A stretch of DNA of 31,922 nt from an uncultured Collinsella sp. (GTDB lineage: Bacteria > Actinomycetota > Coriobacteriia > Coriobacteriales > Coriobacteriaceae), in assembly GCA_900550415.1 (NCBI GenBank), contig URSO01000019.1:1-31922 (forward strand). The letters run 5' to 3'. Positions 14,603-23,476 of the stretch are shown in pieces (the first letter of the stretch is position 1; each line of letters starts with the position of its first letter). The notes beneath the pieces were generated by a model. The model was not told the DNA's origin, searched no databases, and saw only the letters and a list, made by a program, of their open reading frames with translations. A program made the position numbers and the translations under genes.

Positions 14603-14631
14603 TTGACATCGAAAACCAAGATTGCGATTGC
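14603..14631 (+). promoter_or_regulatory. Candidate promoter of the Tad operon
   Basis: A perfect -35 TTGACA at 14603-14608. At 17-nt spacing the -10 is poor (GATTGC, 14626-14631). Transcription would start about 70 nt before cpaB. A weak -10 with a perfect -35 fits a promoter needing an activator, perhaps through the TGGTCAGC repeats. Confidence 0.45.
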
Positions 14632-14705
14632 GCCGCTTTGCACTCTGACCGCCCAGACAATGGTGGTACGGGCATTCGCCCGGCACTGCCATGAGAGGAG
14701 CGGCC

Positions 14706-15365
14706 GTGAACAAGAGCAAGCGCATCGCCATCAGTCTGGTCGCGGGCGTGCTCGCTGCTCTGCTCTGCATGGTTTACGGCTCATCGATCCGCTCACAAGC
14801 CGAACAGGTCCAGGCTGAGACCTTGGCCAAGTACGGTGGCGATCGCGTCGAGGTATGCGTCGCGGCGCGCGATATCGATGTGGGCGAGACCCTCGATGAG
14901 ACCAATGTCATAACCCAGGAGTGGCTGACGAGTCTGCTGCCGCGTGACGCGGCGACCGAGCTGCGCCAGGTGCGCGGCGACGTGACGACTTCGCGTATTC
15001 CGAAAAATGCCGTGATCTGCAATGTCTACACCAAGGCCGAGAGCCGCAAGCTCGAGGTGCCTAAGGGCAAGGTCGCCGTTTCGGTGGCGGTCGATGCCGA
15101 GCACTCGGTCGGCGGTGCTACGGGCGTGGGCAGCTACGTGGATGTGTATGTGCAAAAAGACGGCGTGACCGATCGGCTGTGCGGCGCGTACGTGATCGAT
15201 ACCAGTGAGGATTCCGGTGCCACGCGCGAGGGCAAGATCGAATGGGTGACGCTGGCGGCTGACCCCGAAGACGTCAAGGAACTGCTGGGAGCCTCGGGCA
15301 AGGGAACGGTCAGCTTGACGATTCCCGCCACGGCGCGCGGCAAAAAGAGCGGAGGCGACGAGTGA
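14706..15365 (+). CDS. cpaB: Flp pilus assembly protein CpaB/RcpC
   Basis: A 219-aa membrane-anchored protein of the Tad pilus machine, acting outside the membrane. One N-terminal transmembrane segment (about 6-22) is followed by a SAF domain (about 45-105: VEVCVAARDIDVGETLDETNV). The CpaB fold continues (VAVSVAVDAEHSVGG...VGSYVDVYV). In diderms RcpC works with the RcpA secretin; none is in this window, consistent with a monoderm host. GTG 14706 is preferred: GAGAGGAG lies 6 nt upstream and a hydrophobic segment follows the basic KSKR. First gene of the operon; its TGA overlaps the next start (TGATG). Confidence 0.88.
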   Translation: MNKSKRIAISLVAGVLAALLCMVYGSSIRSQAEQVQAETLAKYGGDRVEVCVAARDIDVGETLDETNVITQEWLTSLLPRDAATELRQVRGDVTTSRIPKNAVICNVYTKAESRKLEVPKGKVAVSVAVDAEHSVGGATGVGSYVDVYVQKDGVTDRLCGAYVIDTSEDSGATREGKIEWVTLAADPEDVKELLGASGKGTVSLTIPATARGKKSGGDE

Positions 15366-17014
15366 TGAAGGCGATCTGGCTTGCGTGCTGCGCGTGCGGC
15401 GATTACGGGCTGTTGCAGCGGGAAGTCGAGGGCCGTGATGCGGGTGCACAGGTGCTTCGCGTGGGTGACCTGGACGGGCTGGTTTCCATGGCGCGGGCGT
15501 TTCCGTCGCGCCGCGGGGCTGCCATCATCGCGGCGTCTCTGTTTGATACCGAAGATGTGCGCAAGACTGTTGCGCGCCTGACGGCCGAAGGCCGCGTGAG
15601 TCGCGTGGTCGTGTTGATAGAAGCGCTCGATCCGTCGGATATCGAGGTGCTGTTTCGCGCGGGGGCGACCGAGGTCATCGCTGCACACAGTATATGCGGC
15701 AACGGGCGCGCGGGCGAGGGAGCGGTTGATTCCGATCGGCGCATGACGATTGAGCCCGATGCTTTTGTTGATAGGGAACCCGGGGCGCCTCGCGCTACAA
15801 GAGGCCCGCGTGTTGATGATTATGGAAAAGCGGAAGCCGAGCATGGTCGGCGCCTCCGGAACCCCCTTGTATACGATGACGCTGGAGGGCCGGCGCAGCA
15901 TGCTGGCGACTCCCCGGCTGTAGATATGGGATACGTGCACGGCGTGAATCTGGCGGATGAACTCGACGAAGTTGAGGGCTTTGCCGGGTGCGGCGAGTTG
16001 TCGCTGATGCAGCATGAGCAGATTGCACAGAACGAGCCTGCCTCGCAGACCGAACAAGCTGCCATGCCGGCTTGGACGCAGCGTGTGGTTGCGGCGGGGG
16101 AGACGGGGACGCTGTCACCGACGCCCGCCCCGCCGCCTCCGATGCCGCCGGCAGACGCTGCCGCTCCGCCGCGTCGAGCTCCGGTCATCTGCGCCATTTC
16201 GGGTTCGGGCGGTTGCGGCAAGTCGACGATCGTTGCCACCATGGCACACACATCGTCGCTGTTGGGCTTGCGTGCCGCCGTGCTCGACCTGGACCTGATG
16301 TTTGGAAACCTTTACGACTTGTTAGGCGTCGATGCCCCGCGCGATATGGCGACACTTATCGAGCCGTCGGCGGCGGGCGCGCTCACCGAGCCGGATATCG
16401 TAGCCGCTTCGATGCGCGTGGCGCCGGGCGTTACGCTCTGGGGTCCCGTCGCGGCTCCCGAGCAAGCCGAGCTCATGGCACGTCCGGTGGAGCTACTGCT
16501 TGATGTTCTGCGTCGCGAATCCGACGTGGTCTTTATCGATACCTCGGTCTTTTGGGGCGACGCCGTGGCGGCTGCGGTGGCAGCGAGCGACCGTTGCCTG
16601 GTCGTTGGCGATGCGGCGGTGTCGTCCGCGACATCGGCATCGCGCGTCATTGAACTGGCAAGTCGAGTAGGTGTGCCGCGCACGCGCATGAGCGCCGTGT
16701 TCAACCGGTTCGGTGCGCGCGGGGCAGACGAGGACGTCGCCATGCGCTTTGAGATTGCCTGTGCGTTGAGCTCCAAGATTCGTATCGCCGATGGCGGGCA
16801 GGATCTCGCCGCGCTCATGGCGTTTGGACGCGCTGACGAGGCAGTGGGTCAGACGAGCGCTTTTGCGACCAGCGTGCGCGAGGCCACGCGCGAGATGCTC
16901 GTGGAACTGGGGTGCGCCGTCGGCCCTTGGAGCGATATGGTCGCCGACCGTGCAACGCGCACCGAACGCCCGCGTATTCGCCTTCCCTGGTCGCGCGAGG
17001 GTGATCAGCGATGA
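15365..17014 (+). CDS. tadZ: TadZ/CpaE-like pilus localisation ATPase
   Basis: A 549-aa cytoplasmic protein. Residues about 1-110 look like a receiver-type (atypical response regulator) domain. A long, probably disordered region follows with a proline stretch near 255-278 (PAPPPPMPP). The C-terminal half is a MinD/ParA-like ATPase: P-loop SGSGGCGKST with Lys286, switch I/II region LDLDLMFGNLYDLLG, and a DTSVFWGD segment. The position of the ParA signature Lys in the deviant Walker A is Ser281, so the intersubunit lysine is absent. TadZ proteins position the Tad machine at the pole. ATG 15365 overlaps the cpaB stop. TGA 17012-17014 overlaps the next ATG. Confidence 0.85.
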   Translation: MKAIWLACCACGDYGLLQREVEGRDAGAQVLRVGDLDGLVSMARAFPSRRGAAIIAASLFDTEDVRKTVARLTAEGRVSRVVVLIEALDPSDIEVLFRAGATEVIAAHSICGNGRAGEGAVDSDRRMTIEPDAFVDREPGAPRATRGPRVDDYGKAEAEHGRRLRNPLVYDDAGGPAQHAGDSPAVDMGYVHGVNLADELDEVEGFAGCGELSLMQHEQIAQNEPASQTEQAAMPAWTQRVVAAGETGTLSPTPAPPPPMPPADAAAPPRRAPVICAISGSGGCGKSTIVATMAHTSSLLGLRAAVLDLDLMFGNLYDLLGVDAPRDMATLIEPSAAGALTEPDIVAASMRVAPGVTLWGPVAAPEQAELMARPVELLLDVLRRESDVVFIDTSVFWGDAVAAAVAASDRCLVVGDAAVSSATSASRVIELASRVGVPRTRMSAVFNRFGARGADEDVAMRFEIACALSSKIRIADGGQDLAALMAFGRADEAVGQTSAFATSVREATREMLVELGCAVGPWSDMVADRATRTERPRIRLPWSREGDQR

Positions 17015-18339
17015 GCCTGCAAACAAGGATTAAGGCTGCCGGCGCTGCAGCGGCGGCAGCGCCTGTAGATGCGGGGCGTCGCCGCGCGGTGAAACGACGC
17101 ACCAAGCGCGCCGTGATGGACCGCATGGGTTACGACGAAGTGGCGCGTATCAGCGCCTATATCGACCCGGCACTTGCCCGCTCGGAATTGCGTCCCGCGG
17201 TGGAGGCGGCGCTCAATGTTGAGGAGCCGACCGATCTCGCGACGCCCGAGCGCGAGACCATCATCGACGAGATTTTGGATGACGTGGTGGGCTTGGGGCC
17301 GTTGCAGCCGCTCATCGAGGACGATACCGTTACCGAGATCATGATCAACGGCTGCCGCTCGGCTTTCTTTGAACGCGGCGGCGTCTTGTACCCCATCGAG
17401 CATGCGTTTGAGGATGATGAGCAGATCCGTGTGCTTATCGATCGCATCATCTCGCCACTTGGCCGCCGTATCGACGAGCGCAGCCCCATCGTCAACGCCC
17501 GCCTCAAAACGGGCTATCGCGTCAACGCGGTGATTCCGCCCGTGGCGATTGACGGACCGATTCTCACCATCCGAAAGTTCTCGGACCGCATCTGCTCGCT
17601 GGACGAGCTTGTGGGGCTGGGGTCGCTGCCGCTTTGGTATGCGCAGCTGTTGTCATGCGCGGTGTCGCTGCGACAGGACCTGGCGGTTGCGGGAGGCACG
17701 GGATCTGGTAAGACCACCCTGCTCAACGCGTTGTCATGCGAGATTTCCACCGGCGAGCGCATCGTGACGATCGAGGACTCTGCCGAGCTCAAGTTTGCGC
17801 ATCATCCGCACGTGGTGCGCCTAGAGGCGCGCGAGGCTTCAATTGAGGGTGAGGGCGCGGTGACGATCCGCGACCTGGTAACTAATGCCCTGCGCATGCG
17901 CCCCGACCGCATCGTGGTGGGCGAGGTGCGCGGTGCCGAGTGCTGCGACATGTTGCAGGCCATGAACACGGGCCACGACGGGTCGCTCACCACACTTCAT
18001 GCGGGTTCAGAACAGGAGACCGTGGTGCGTCTGACGTTGCTTGCACGTTATGGCATCGATCTGCCGAGCGAGCTCATCGAGGAGCAGATTGCCATGGCGC
18101 TCGACGGCATCGTGATGTCCGAGCGCCACGCCGATGGCAGGCGTTTCGTCTCCTCGTATTCGGGGGTGCGACGCGCCGCATCGGGTGGCGTAGAGCTCGA
18201 GCGCTATGTGACGTTCGATGCCGCCGAGCGCACCTGGACGCTTGACCGCGAGCCGCCGTTTATCGCAGAAGGCCTGCGGTCGGGGACGCTCACACAAGAG
18301 GAGGTGGACGAATGGAGATCACTGTGCCCCTCGTCGTAG
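17011..18339 (+). CDS. tadA: Tad pilus assembly/secretion ATPase TadA/CpaF
   Basis: Hexameric type II/IV secretion ATPase (442 aa) that drives Flp pilus polymerisation at the inner face of the membrane. An N-terminal helical domain (about 40-150, including DDVVGLGPLQPLIEDDTVTEIMIN) precedes the RecA-like core. Visible motifs are Walker A GGTGSGKTT (Lys234), the Asp box TIEDSAEL, Walker B RPDRIVVGEVRG and the His box TLHAGS. All catalytic elements are intact. The start overlaps the tadZ stop (ATGA); the gene itself overlaps tadB by 28 nt. Confidence 0.95.
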   Translation: MSLQTRIKAAGAAAAAAPVDAGRRRAVKRRTKRAVMDRMGYDEVARISAYIDPALARSELRPAVEAALNVEEPTDLATPERETIIDEILDDVVGLGPLQPLIEDDTVTEIMINGCRSAFFERGGVLYPIEHAFEDDEQIRVLIDRIISPLGRRIDERSPIVNARLKTGYRVNAVIPPVAIDGPILTIRKFSDRICSLDELVGLGSLPLWYAQLLSCAVSLRQDLAVAGGTGSGKTTLLNALSCEISTGERIVTIEDSAELKFAHHPHVVRLEAREASIEGEGAVTIRDLVTNALRMRPDRIVVGEVRGAECCDMLQAMNTGHDGSLTTLHAGSEQETVVRLTLLARYGIDLPSELIEEQIAMALDGIVMSERHADGRRFVSSYSGVRRAASGGVELERYVTFDAAERTWTLDREPPFIAEGLRSGTLTQEEVDEWRSLCPSS

Positions 18340-19238
18340 GGGGCTTGGCAGGGCTTTCTGTCGCGACGGCGTGCGGGGCGGAACCTCGTGTGCCGCCGGT
18401 ACCGCCGGCGGAGCTGGCACGTCAGGCGCTCGAGACGGTGGCAGAGAAGCTGCCGCGTGAGCTGGTGGAAAACGATCTGCTGAAAAAGATCGCCCGTTCG
18501 TGGGCATCGCTGGCTCCGGCGCATCGCCTTGGCCTCGTGATCGAAGATGCTTCGGGACGTTTGGCGTTTCTGCTGCTATCGAGCGGTGTCTGCTGCGTTT
18601 TACTAACGATGGTGTCGTTATCGCCCCTCGGATTTGCCTTGGGACTTGTTGCTCCGTTTGCCGTTGGTGCCGCTCGGGATGGCTTTGAGAGCCGGCGCGA
18701 GCAACACGATGCAGAAGAGGCAATGCCCGAGGCGTTTACCGCACTTTCCATGTCGCTTGCCTCGGGACATTCGCTGGCCCAGGGCATGCGCTTTGTGGGC
18801 GCTCATGCGCAAGAGCCAGTGCATACCGAGTTTTTGCGGGTGGCGGCGGCGATCGATTGCGGCATCTCGGCGACCGACGCGCTCGATGACTTGCTCGTGC
18901 GTATCGACGCCCCCGGTCTTTCGCTTGTGACCTTGGCGCTTAAGGTGTCTCAGCGCACCGGCGCTCCGCTTGCCGACTTACTGTCCGAGGCGTCGAGCAT
19001 GGTGGGGGAGCGCATTGAGCTCAAGCGCCGCCTGGATGTTAAGACGTCGCAGGCTCGCATGTCTGCGCATATGGTCGCGGCGATGCCGGCGGGCATGTGC
19101 GCGGTGTTGGCGCTGCTTTCGGCAGATTTTCGTCGCGGTCTTGCGACGCCCGCCGGCGCGGGCGCTGTGGTGCTGGGTCTTGCCCTCAACGCCGTTGCCC
19201 TGGTGGTTATCCGGCGCATTATGCGGGTGGAGCTATGA
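18312..19238 (+). CDS. tadB: Tad pilus inner-membrane platform protein TadB
   Basis: Type II secretion F-like platform protein (308 aa). A hydrophobic N-terminus, a membrane pair around residues 75-120, a cytoplasmic T2SSF helical domain (about 135-240: MPEAFTALSMSLASGHSLAQGMRFV) and two C-terminal helices (about 253-300) follow the TadB plan. It forms the membrane base on which TadA acts, with TadC. ATG 18312 has GAGGAGG about 8 nt upstream, inside tadA. Its TGA overlaps the start of tadC (ATGA). Confidence 0.9.
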   Translation: MEITVPLVVGGLAGLSVATACGAEPRVPPVPPAELARQALETVAEKLPRELVENDLLKKIARSWASLAPAHRLGLVIEDASGRLAFLLLSSGVCCVLLTMVSLSPLGFALGLVAPFAVGAARDGFESRREQHDAEEAMPEAFTALSMSLASGHSLAQGMRFVGAHAQEPVHTEFLRVAAAIDCGISATDALDDLLVRIDAPGLSLVTLALKVSQRTGAPLADLLSEASSMVGERIELKRRLDVKTSQARMSAHMVAAMPAGMCAVLALLSADFRRGLATPAGAGAVVLGLALNAVALVVIRRIMRVEL

Positions 19239-19876
19239 GCGCCCCGGTTGCAGTTGCGGCTTGCCTGTGCGCCCTGAGTGTATTTGTCGCGACGGGTTTG
19301 GATCGGGCGGATGCACGCAAGATCGCAGGGGCCTGCAAGCGCGAGGCGGTGCTGGTCGCTGCCGCGGGTCGCTCGGTGGTCGATGCTCTGACCGCGCGAG
19401 TGAAGGGCGCGGTTGGAGCGGGCGGCCCGGCGCGAGTGTCGCTCGGCGAAGTGTCCGAGATGATCGATGTTGTGCGCTTGGGTCTTTCGGCCGGTCTTTC
19501 GTTTGATGCGGCGCTTGAGATTTTCTGCGCCAACCGCCGGTCAGTGCTGGCTCTTCGCCTTGAGCGCGCCTGCATGGCGTGGCAGGTGGGCGTGGGCACG
19601 CGTGAGGACGAGTTGTTGGCCGCCGCGCGCGACCTGGACGTGCGAGCGCTCGAGACCTTTGCCATCACGGTGGGGCAGGCGCTCGCCCTGGGTGCCCCAC
19701 TTGCCGAGACGCTGGCCGCTCAAAGTCGCGAGATCCGTGCGGCTCATCGCGCCGCGGTCGAGCGCGAGATCGAGCGTGCGCCCGTCAAGCTGCTGATTCC
19801 CACCGGCACGCTCATCTTGCCGGCGTTGCTTCTGTCCATATTGGGCCCGCTGCTGGGAGCAGGCGGGATGATGTAG
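19235..19876 (+). CDS. tadC: Tad pilus inner-membrane platform protein TadC
   Basis: The second T2SSF-type platform protein (213 aa), shorter than typical TadC proteins of about 290-320 aa. There is an N-terminal membrane segment (about 4-20), then the T2SSF domain with DVVRLGLSAGLSFDAALEIF, and a C-terminal hydrophobic helix (about 188-208). ATG 19235 overlaps the tadB stop by the ATGA arrangement; upstream in-frame starts lie inside tadB. The missing N-terminal helices are the main difference from diderm TadC. Confidence 0.88.
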   Translation: MSAPVAVAACLCALSVFVATGLDRADARKIAGACKREAVLVAAAGRSVVDALTARVKGAVGAGGPARVSLGEVSEMIDVVRLGLSAGLSFDAALEIFCANRRSVLALRLERACMAWQVGVGTREDELLAAARDLDVRALETFAITVGQALALGAPLAETLAAQSREIRAAHRAAVEREIERAPVKLLIPTGTLILPALLLSILGPLLGAGGMM

Positions 19877-19886
19877 GGAGGAATAC

Positions 19887-20120
19887 ATGAACACGATGAC
19901 TGACACTGCTGGCAAGGTGCAGGGCTGGGCGTTTTGCCGGGCGGCACATGTTCGTCAGCGCGCCAAGGAACTATTGCAGGAGGAGAGTGCGCAGGGTACC
20001 ACCGAGTATGCCATCTTGGTCGGCGTGCTCGTGGTGATCGCGATTATCGCCATCGTCGCATTTAAGGGCAAGGTCCAAGATCTATGGAACGCTATCAGCG
20101 AGGGCATCAACAGCCTGTAG
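19887..20120 (+). CDS. flp: Flp-type (type IVb) pilin
   Basis: A 77-aa prepilin, the major pilus subunit. A long basic leader (1-35) precedes SAQGTTEYAILVG and a hydrophobic helix (about 41-60). A short tail ends in WNAISEGINSL. The class III prepilin site normally reads G|xxxxEY. Here the spacing that puts Glu40 at +5 requires cleavage after Ala35 (A|QGTTEY); cleavage after Gly37 would leave Glu at +3. AGGGAGG ends 5 nt before ATG 19887. The small gene, placed after tadC, is typical of Tad loci. Confidence 0.92.
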   Translation: MNTMTDTAGKVQGWAFCRAAHVRQRAKELLQEESAQGTTEYAILVGVLVVIAIIAIVAFKGKVQDLWNAISEGINSL

Positions 20121-20647
20121 AGGGCGAGCGCCCCGTCGGGGTGCTGCTGGTGTTTGCTTGCCTGACCGTGGCGATAGCGGCGGTGCTTTGGGGGCTTAAC
20201 GCCGCGCGGCAGCAGCGTCCTGGGACCGCCTCCGATTTGGGCTCAGATTCGGCGGTGGCGTCTCAAAAAGATGAGATGCGAGATGCGGACGATTCGGATG
20301 TCGCTGTCACGGCGCAAACCTTTCTGCGGACGCTCGACAAGCGGTCTGGCACTGCGACGGATTCGCCTGGGGGCAACGCGATTGTGGTCCGGCTTGCATG
20401 GTCCGAGGACCGACCGATGACCGAAGCGGCGGCGGATATGCTGCGTTCCTATCGCGAGGTACCCACGGCGCAACTTGCTCTGAGCGGCTATCTCGACATC
20501 AAGGGAAACGTGTGGGGCGCCATCGTGCGTGACGGACGCGGCTGGGTCGATATGGTGACGGTTGCTGCGGATACTGGCGATGCTTCGTGTCGTCTGCGCG
20601 CCGTGCGCCTGGTCCCGCAAACAATAAGCTCAAAGGAGGGGTCGTGA
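20084..20647 (+). CDS. Membrane-anchored protein of the Tad operon, function unknown
   Basis: A 187-aa protein whose first 37 nt overlap flp in another frame. A hydrophobic segment at about 18-38 (VLLVFACLTVAIAAVLWG) probably anchors it, followed by a low-complexity Ser/Asp linker and a folded extracytoplasmic part (about 75-180). I recognise no family. The start is uncertain: ATG 20084 has a weak CAAGG 10 nt upstream; an in-frame GTG at 20141 would shorten it but leave the membrane segment nearly at the N-terminus. Operon position suggests a pilus accessory role. Confidence 0.6.
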   Translation: MERYQRGHQQPVEGERPVGVLLVFACLTVAIAAVLWGLNAARQQRPGTASDLGSDSAVASQKDEMRDADDSDVAVTAQTFLRTLDKRSGTATDSPGGNAIVVRLAWSEDRPMTEAAADMLRSYREVPTAQLALSGYLDIKGNVWGAIVRDGRGWVDMVTVAADTGDASCRLRAVRLVPQTISSKEGS

Positions 20648-20648
20648 A

Positions 20649-20867
20649 ATGCATGGCGTTCTGCGTGAGGAGGTTGCCCAAGCGACTGTGGAATACGCCA
20701 TCGTCACGGTGGCGCTGTTATCGATCGTGCTGGCGATTGCGGGGCTTTGGCGTGCTGGCACCGATGGGCGCTTGGCGGCGCTGGTCGAGCGGGCGGCGTC
20801 TCACGGCGTCACCTCGACATCGGTTGTCGACGCTGCTGCGGGTGCTGAGGACATCGCGCTGTATTGA
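20649..20867 (+). CDS. Small pilin-like/TadE-like protein with class III signal
   Basis: A 72-aa protein with a 10-residue leader, then VAQATVEYAIV and a hydrophobic stretch. This is the same A|Q-x-T-x-E pattern as the pilin, with Glu15 at +5 from Ala10. It is probably a minor pseudopilin rather than the main fibre. ATG 20649 has a strong AAAGGAGGG at 20632-20640. The C-terminal 35 residues show no recognisable domain. Confidence 0.75.
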   Translation: MHGVLREEVAQATVEYAIVTVALLSIVLAIAGLWRAGTDGRLAALVERAASHGVTSTSVVDAAAGAEDIALY

Positions 20868-21339
20868 TATCGCGCGCGAGGACCGGGCGCAGTCTACGGT
20901 CGAGGCCGCTTTTTTGCTGCCGACGTTTCTGACGCTCATCCTTCTCGCACTGCAACCGGTGTGTCTGCTCTATACGCGCGCGGTCATGGAGTCTGCCGCC
21001 GCCGAGACCGCGCGGCTCATGACCACGACGACGGCGGAGGACGACGATCTTAAGGAGTTCACCCGCCGCCGACTTGCCGCAGTGCCCAACGTTTCGATCT
21101 TTCATGCCGGCGGGCCGTTGTCGTGGGATATCGAGCTTGGCCGGGTCGGTGCGGGTGGCGCCTCGTCCGTGTCCGTTTCCGGCGAGGTCAAGCCGTTGCC
21201 TGTGATCGGTGCGTTTGTGCAGGCTATGGGTGGTACCGCCGAGGGCGGCTACGTTGAGCTCAAGGTCGATGTCTCGTATCAATCGCGTCCCGAATGGCTG
21301 GAGGGAGATTATGATTCGTGGATTGCTGCATGGGATTAG
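20842..21339 (+). CDS. tadE: TadE-like pilus assembly protein (first)
   Basis: A TadE-family pseudopilin (165 aa from the proposed start). After RAQSTVEAAFLLPTFLTLIL (about 15-34) comes the TadE membrane helix, then an extracytoplasmic domain with MESAAAETARLM and a DIELGRVG strand region. Glu21 is at +5 from Ala16. The start is uncertain: GTG 20842, overlapping the previous gene by 26 nt, gives a 16-residue leader, but no good ribosome site is visible, so translational coupling is likely. Confidence 0.78.
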   Translation: MLRTSRCIDIAREDRAQSTVEAAFLLPTFLTLILLALQPVCLLYTRAVMESAAAETARLMTTTTAEDDDLKEFTRRRLAAVPNVSIFHAGGPLSWDIELGRVGAGGASSVSVSGEVKPLPVIGAFVQAMGGTAEGGYVELKVDVSYQSRPEWLEGDYDSWIAAWD

Positions 21340-23476
21340 GCGCTGCCTGTTGCGGGTGACGCAAGGGTTTGCGGCCCGCCGTCGACCAGGCGCTCTCCGC
21401 AAACGAGGCGGCTTTATGGGTCGAGCCGGTGTCGATCTGTTTATCGAAGACGGCGCCTATACCACGCTTTCTTCTGCCGTGGTCATCCTAGTGGTGCTCA
21501 CATTGTTGTTTTCGTCGACCGCGGCGATATGGAGCATGTCGCGTGCCGGGGATACTCAGGTGGCGGCTGATAGTGGCGCGCTGGCGGGTGCCAACGTAGT
21601 GTCGTCCTATCACACGGCTGCCACGGTGGTTGATGCGAGCATCTTGAGTCTGGGGCTGGCGGGGTTTGCCACGATCGGGACGGGCCTGGTCGCCATCCTC
21701 ATCCCGGGTGCCGAGCCGGTTGCCGGCAATATGGTCGACACCGGGATTGAGATCATTAAAACGCGCAACAAGTTTGCCAAAAGCGCATCGGAAGGCTTAC
21801 AGAAAATCGAGACGGCTCTGCCGTATCTGATCGCCGCGCGTGCCACGCAGGCGGTGTCGGCGCAGGATACCGATAGTGTGACCTATACCGGTACGGCGCT
21901 TGCCGTGCCCAGGACATCCGAGTCTGACTTCGCTGCGCTCGAGGGGTCCGAGATCTCGACCGATGCCATTAAAGACACATCAGATGATTTAGAGTGTGCG
22001 GCCGAGGAGCTGCGGAAGGCTTCTGAGGACACGGCGAAGGCTAAAGAGCGTGCTTGGCTGGCGGATTGTGGTGGGTCTGACAAGGGCTCGGTCGGCAGCT
22101 GTTCTTGCATGTGGGAGCGTGCGAAAAGCCTAACGGATCTCTCCGGTGTTCAAAATCCGCATTACTCATCGAGCGTTACGTGGGAGCCCCAAGTTGCCCT
22201 TGATCGCGCGAAGGACTACTACCATTGGCGTCTGACAAATGAGAAGCCCCACGGCTCGAGTGTCGAGATGAAGGCAGAGTCTGCGGCGCGTAAGGCGTTT
22301 TATACCTATGCGAGCGCGGAGGTCGATCGGGCGCATATAACCGAGAACGGAGACAGGGTTTCCTCCTATATTCCGCTGCTGCCGCGCAACTCTGATGAGG
22401 TTCGGGCGACGGAACTCTATACCGATGCGGTGTGGCCGACTAGCGTGAACGATGACAAGGCGTATCTGCATTACGGGACGACCTGCCCTAACTATAAGAA
22501 AGGGACGCCGAGCGGATTTGCTTCGGTTGCCGATTACGATGGACAGGATAAATGCAGCAAATGCCATTTTGGCGTTTTGTCGCTTGGTGCTGTTGCGGCG
22601 CCTTCAACCTCTATCGAAAACGGCTTCGAATATCACTTCGACGAGTTCAAAAAGGCCTTGGAGGAATACGTCAAATGTCGGAACAAAGAGCTTGAGCTCA
22701 TGCGTCAGACCGAGGATGAGGCCGACCGTGCGAGCAATGCGTTTGACCAGGCCATTAAAGCGCTTTCGGGCGAGCGTCCGCGTATCGCTCCGCCCGGTCG
22801 CAACGGCGTGGTTGCCTTTGCGGTTTCGGGTGCCATCTCGAGCCCCGATGAGCTCAACTCTTCGTTTAACACGGCAGTCAGGCTTGGCGATCGCGGTGCC
22901 ATCTCTGCCGCGGTGCTGGCGCCCGATGAGGCGACGGCGCAAAACAACGTGCTTTCGCGATTTTTCTCGACATTGAAGGAACGCTCGGGTGGCGTTGCCG
23001 GCGTACTCGATGGCGTCATGGATGTCTGGGGACGGCTGCTTGTGGGATACGGAGACATCCAAGGTTCGGCCGACGAACTTATGGACGAGATGATTAAAGG
23101 CCTAGGAGGGGGCAGCGGCGCGTTGGGCTCCATCGCATCGTGGCTCGGCGATACCGTTTCGGCGTCCGTGGCGGCGCTGGGTTTGGAACCGTGCGACTTG
23201 CGCCTGCGAAAGCCGGTGCTGACTGATTCCGCCAACGTCATTAAGAGCCCGGGGTCTGACATTGCTGGTCTCTCTCAAGCGCAAGACAAACTGCGAAGTA
23301 TTCCGTTGGGCGTGACCGATCCCAAGGCGCTTTGCGAGGCGTTGGAATATCAAGTCGAACGCACCATCAGCGGTACGGTGTTCACGCTTGCGGAGATTCC
23401 TCTGCCCGGCGGCGGCTCCATCCCGCTCACCGTCGATGTCGCCACGCTGGTTGGCGCTCTGGGCGGTGGGTCGTAA
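21311..23476 (+). CDS. Large TadG-like pilus-associated protein
   Basis: A 721-aa secreted protein with one N-terminal membrane segment (about 55-78, SSAVVILVVLTLLFSSTAAIW) followed by QVAADSGALAGANVV, which matches the Tad_N/TadG-like N-terminal region. The rest is extracytoplasmic. A central part (about 215-480) is Cys-containing (DCGGSDKGSVGSCSC; later TTCPN and CSKCHFG) and visibly lower in GC than its neighbours. The C-terminal part is Gly/Ser/Ala rich. It overlaps tadE by 29 nt; GGAGG lies 6 nt before ATG 21311. It could be a minor tip or adhesin-like subunit, but that is conjecture. Confidence 0.7.
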   Translation: MIRGLLHGIRRCLLRVTQGFAARRRPGALRKRGGFMGRAGVDLFIEDGAYTTLSSAVVILVVLTLLFSSTAAIWSMSRAGDTQVAADSGALAGANVVSSYHTAATVVDASILSLGLAGFATIGTGLVAILIPGAEPVAGNMVDTGIEIIKTRNKFAKSASEGLQKIETALPYLIAARATQAVSAQDTDSVTYTGTALAVPRTSESDFAALEGSEISTDAIKDTSDDLECAAEELRKASEDTAKAKERAWLADCGGSDKGSVGSCSCMWERAKSLTDLSGVQNPHYSSSVTWEPQVALDRAKDYYHWRLTNEKPHGSSVEMKAESAARKAFYTYASAEVDRAHITENGDRVSSYIPLLPRNSDEVRATELYTDAVWPTSVNDDKAYLHYGTTCPNYKKGTPSGFASVADYDGQDKCSKCHFGVLSLGAVAAPSTSIENGFEYHFDEFKKALEEYVKCRNKELELMRQTEDEADRASNAFDQAIKALSGERPRIAPPGRNGVVAFAVSGAISSPDELNSSFNTAVRLGDRGAISAAVLAPDEATAQNNVLSRFFSTLKERSGGVAGVLDGVMDVWGRLLVGYGDIQGSADELMDEMIKGLGGGSGALGSIASWLGDTVSASVAALGLEPCDLRLRKPVLTDSANVIKSPGSDIAGLSQAQDKLRSIPLGVTDPKALCEALEYQVERTISGTVFTLAEIPLPGGGSIPLTVDVATLVGALGGGS

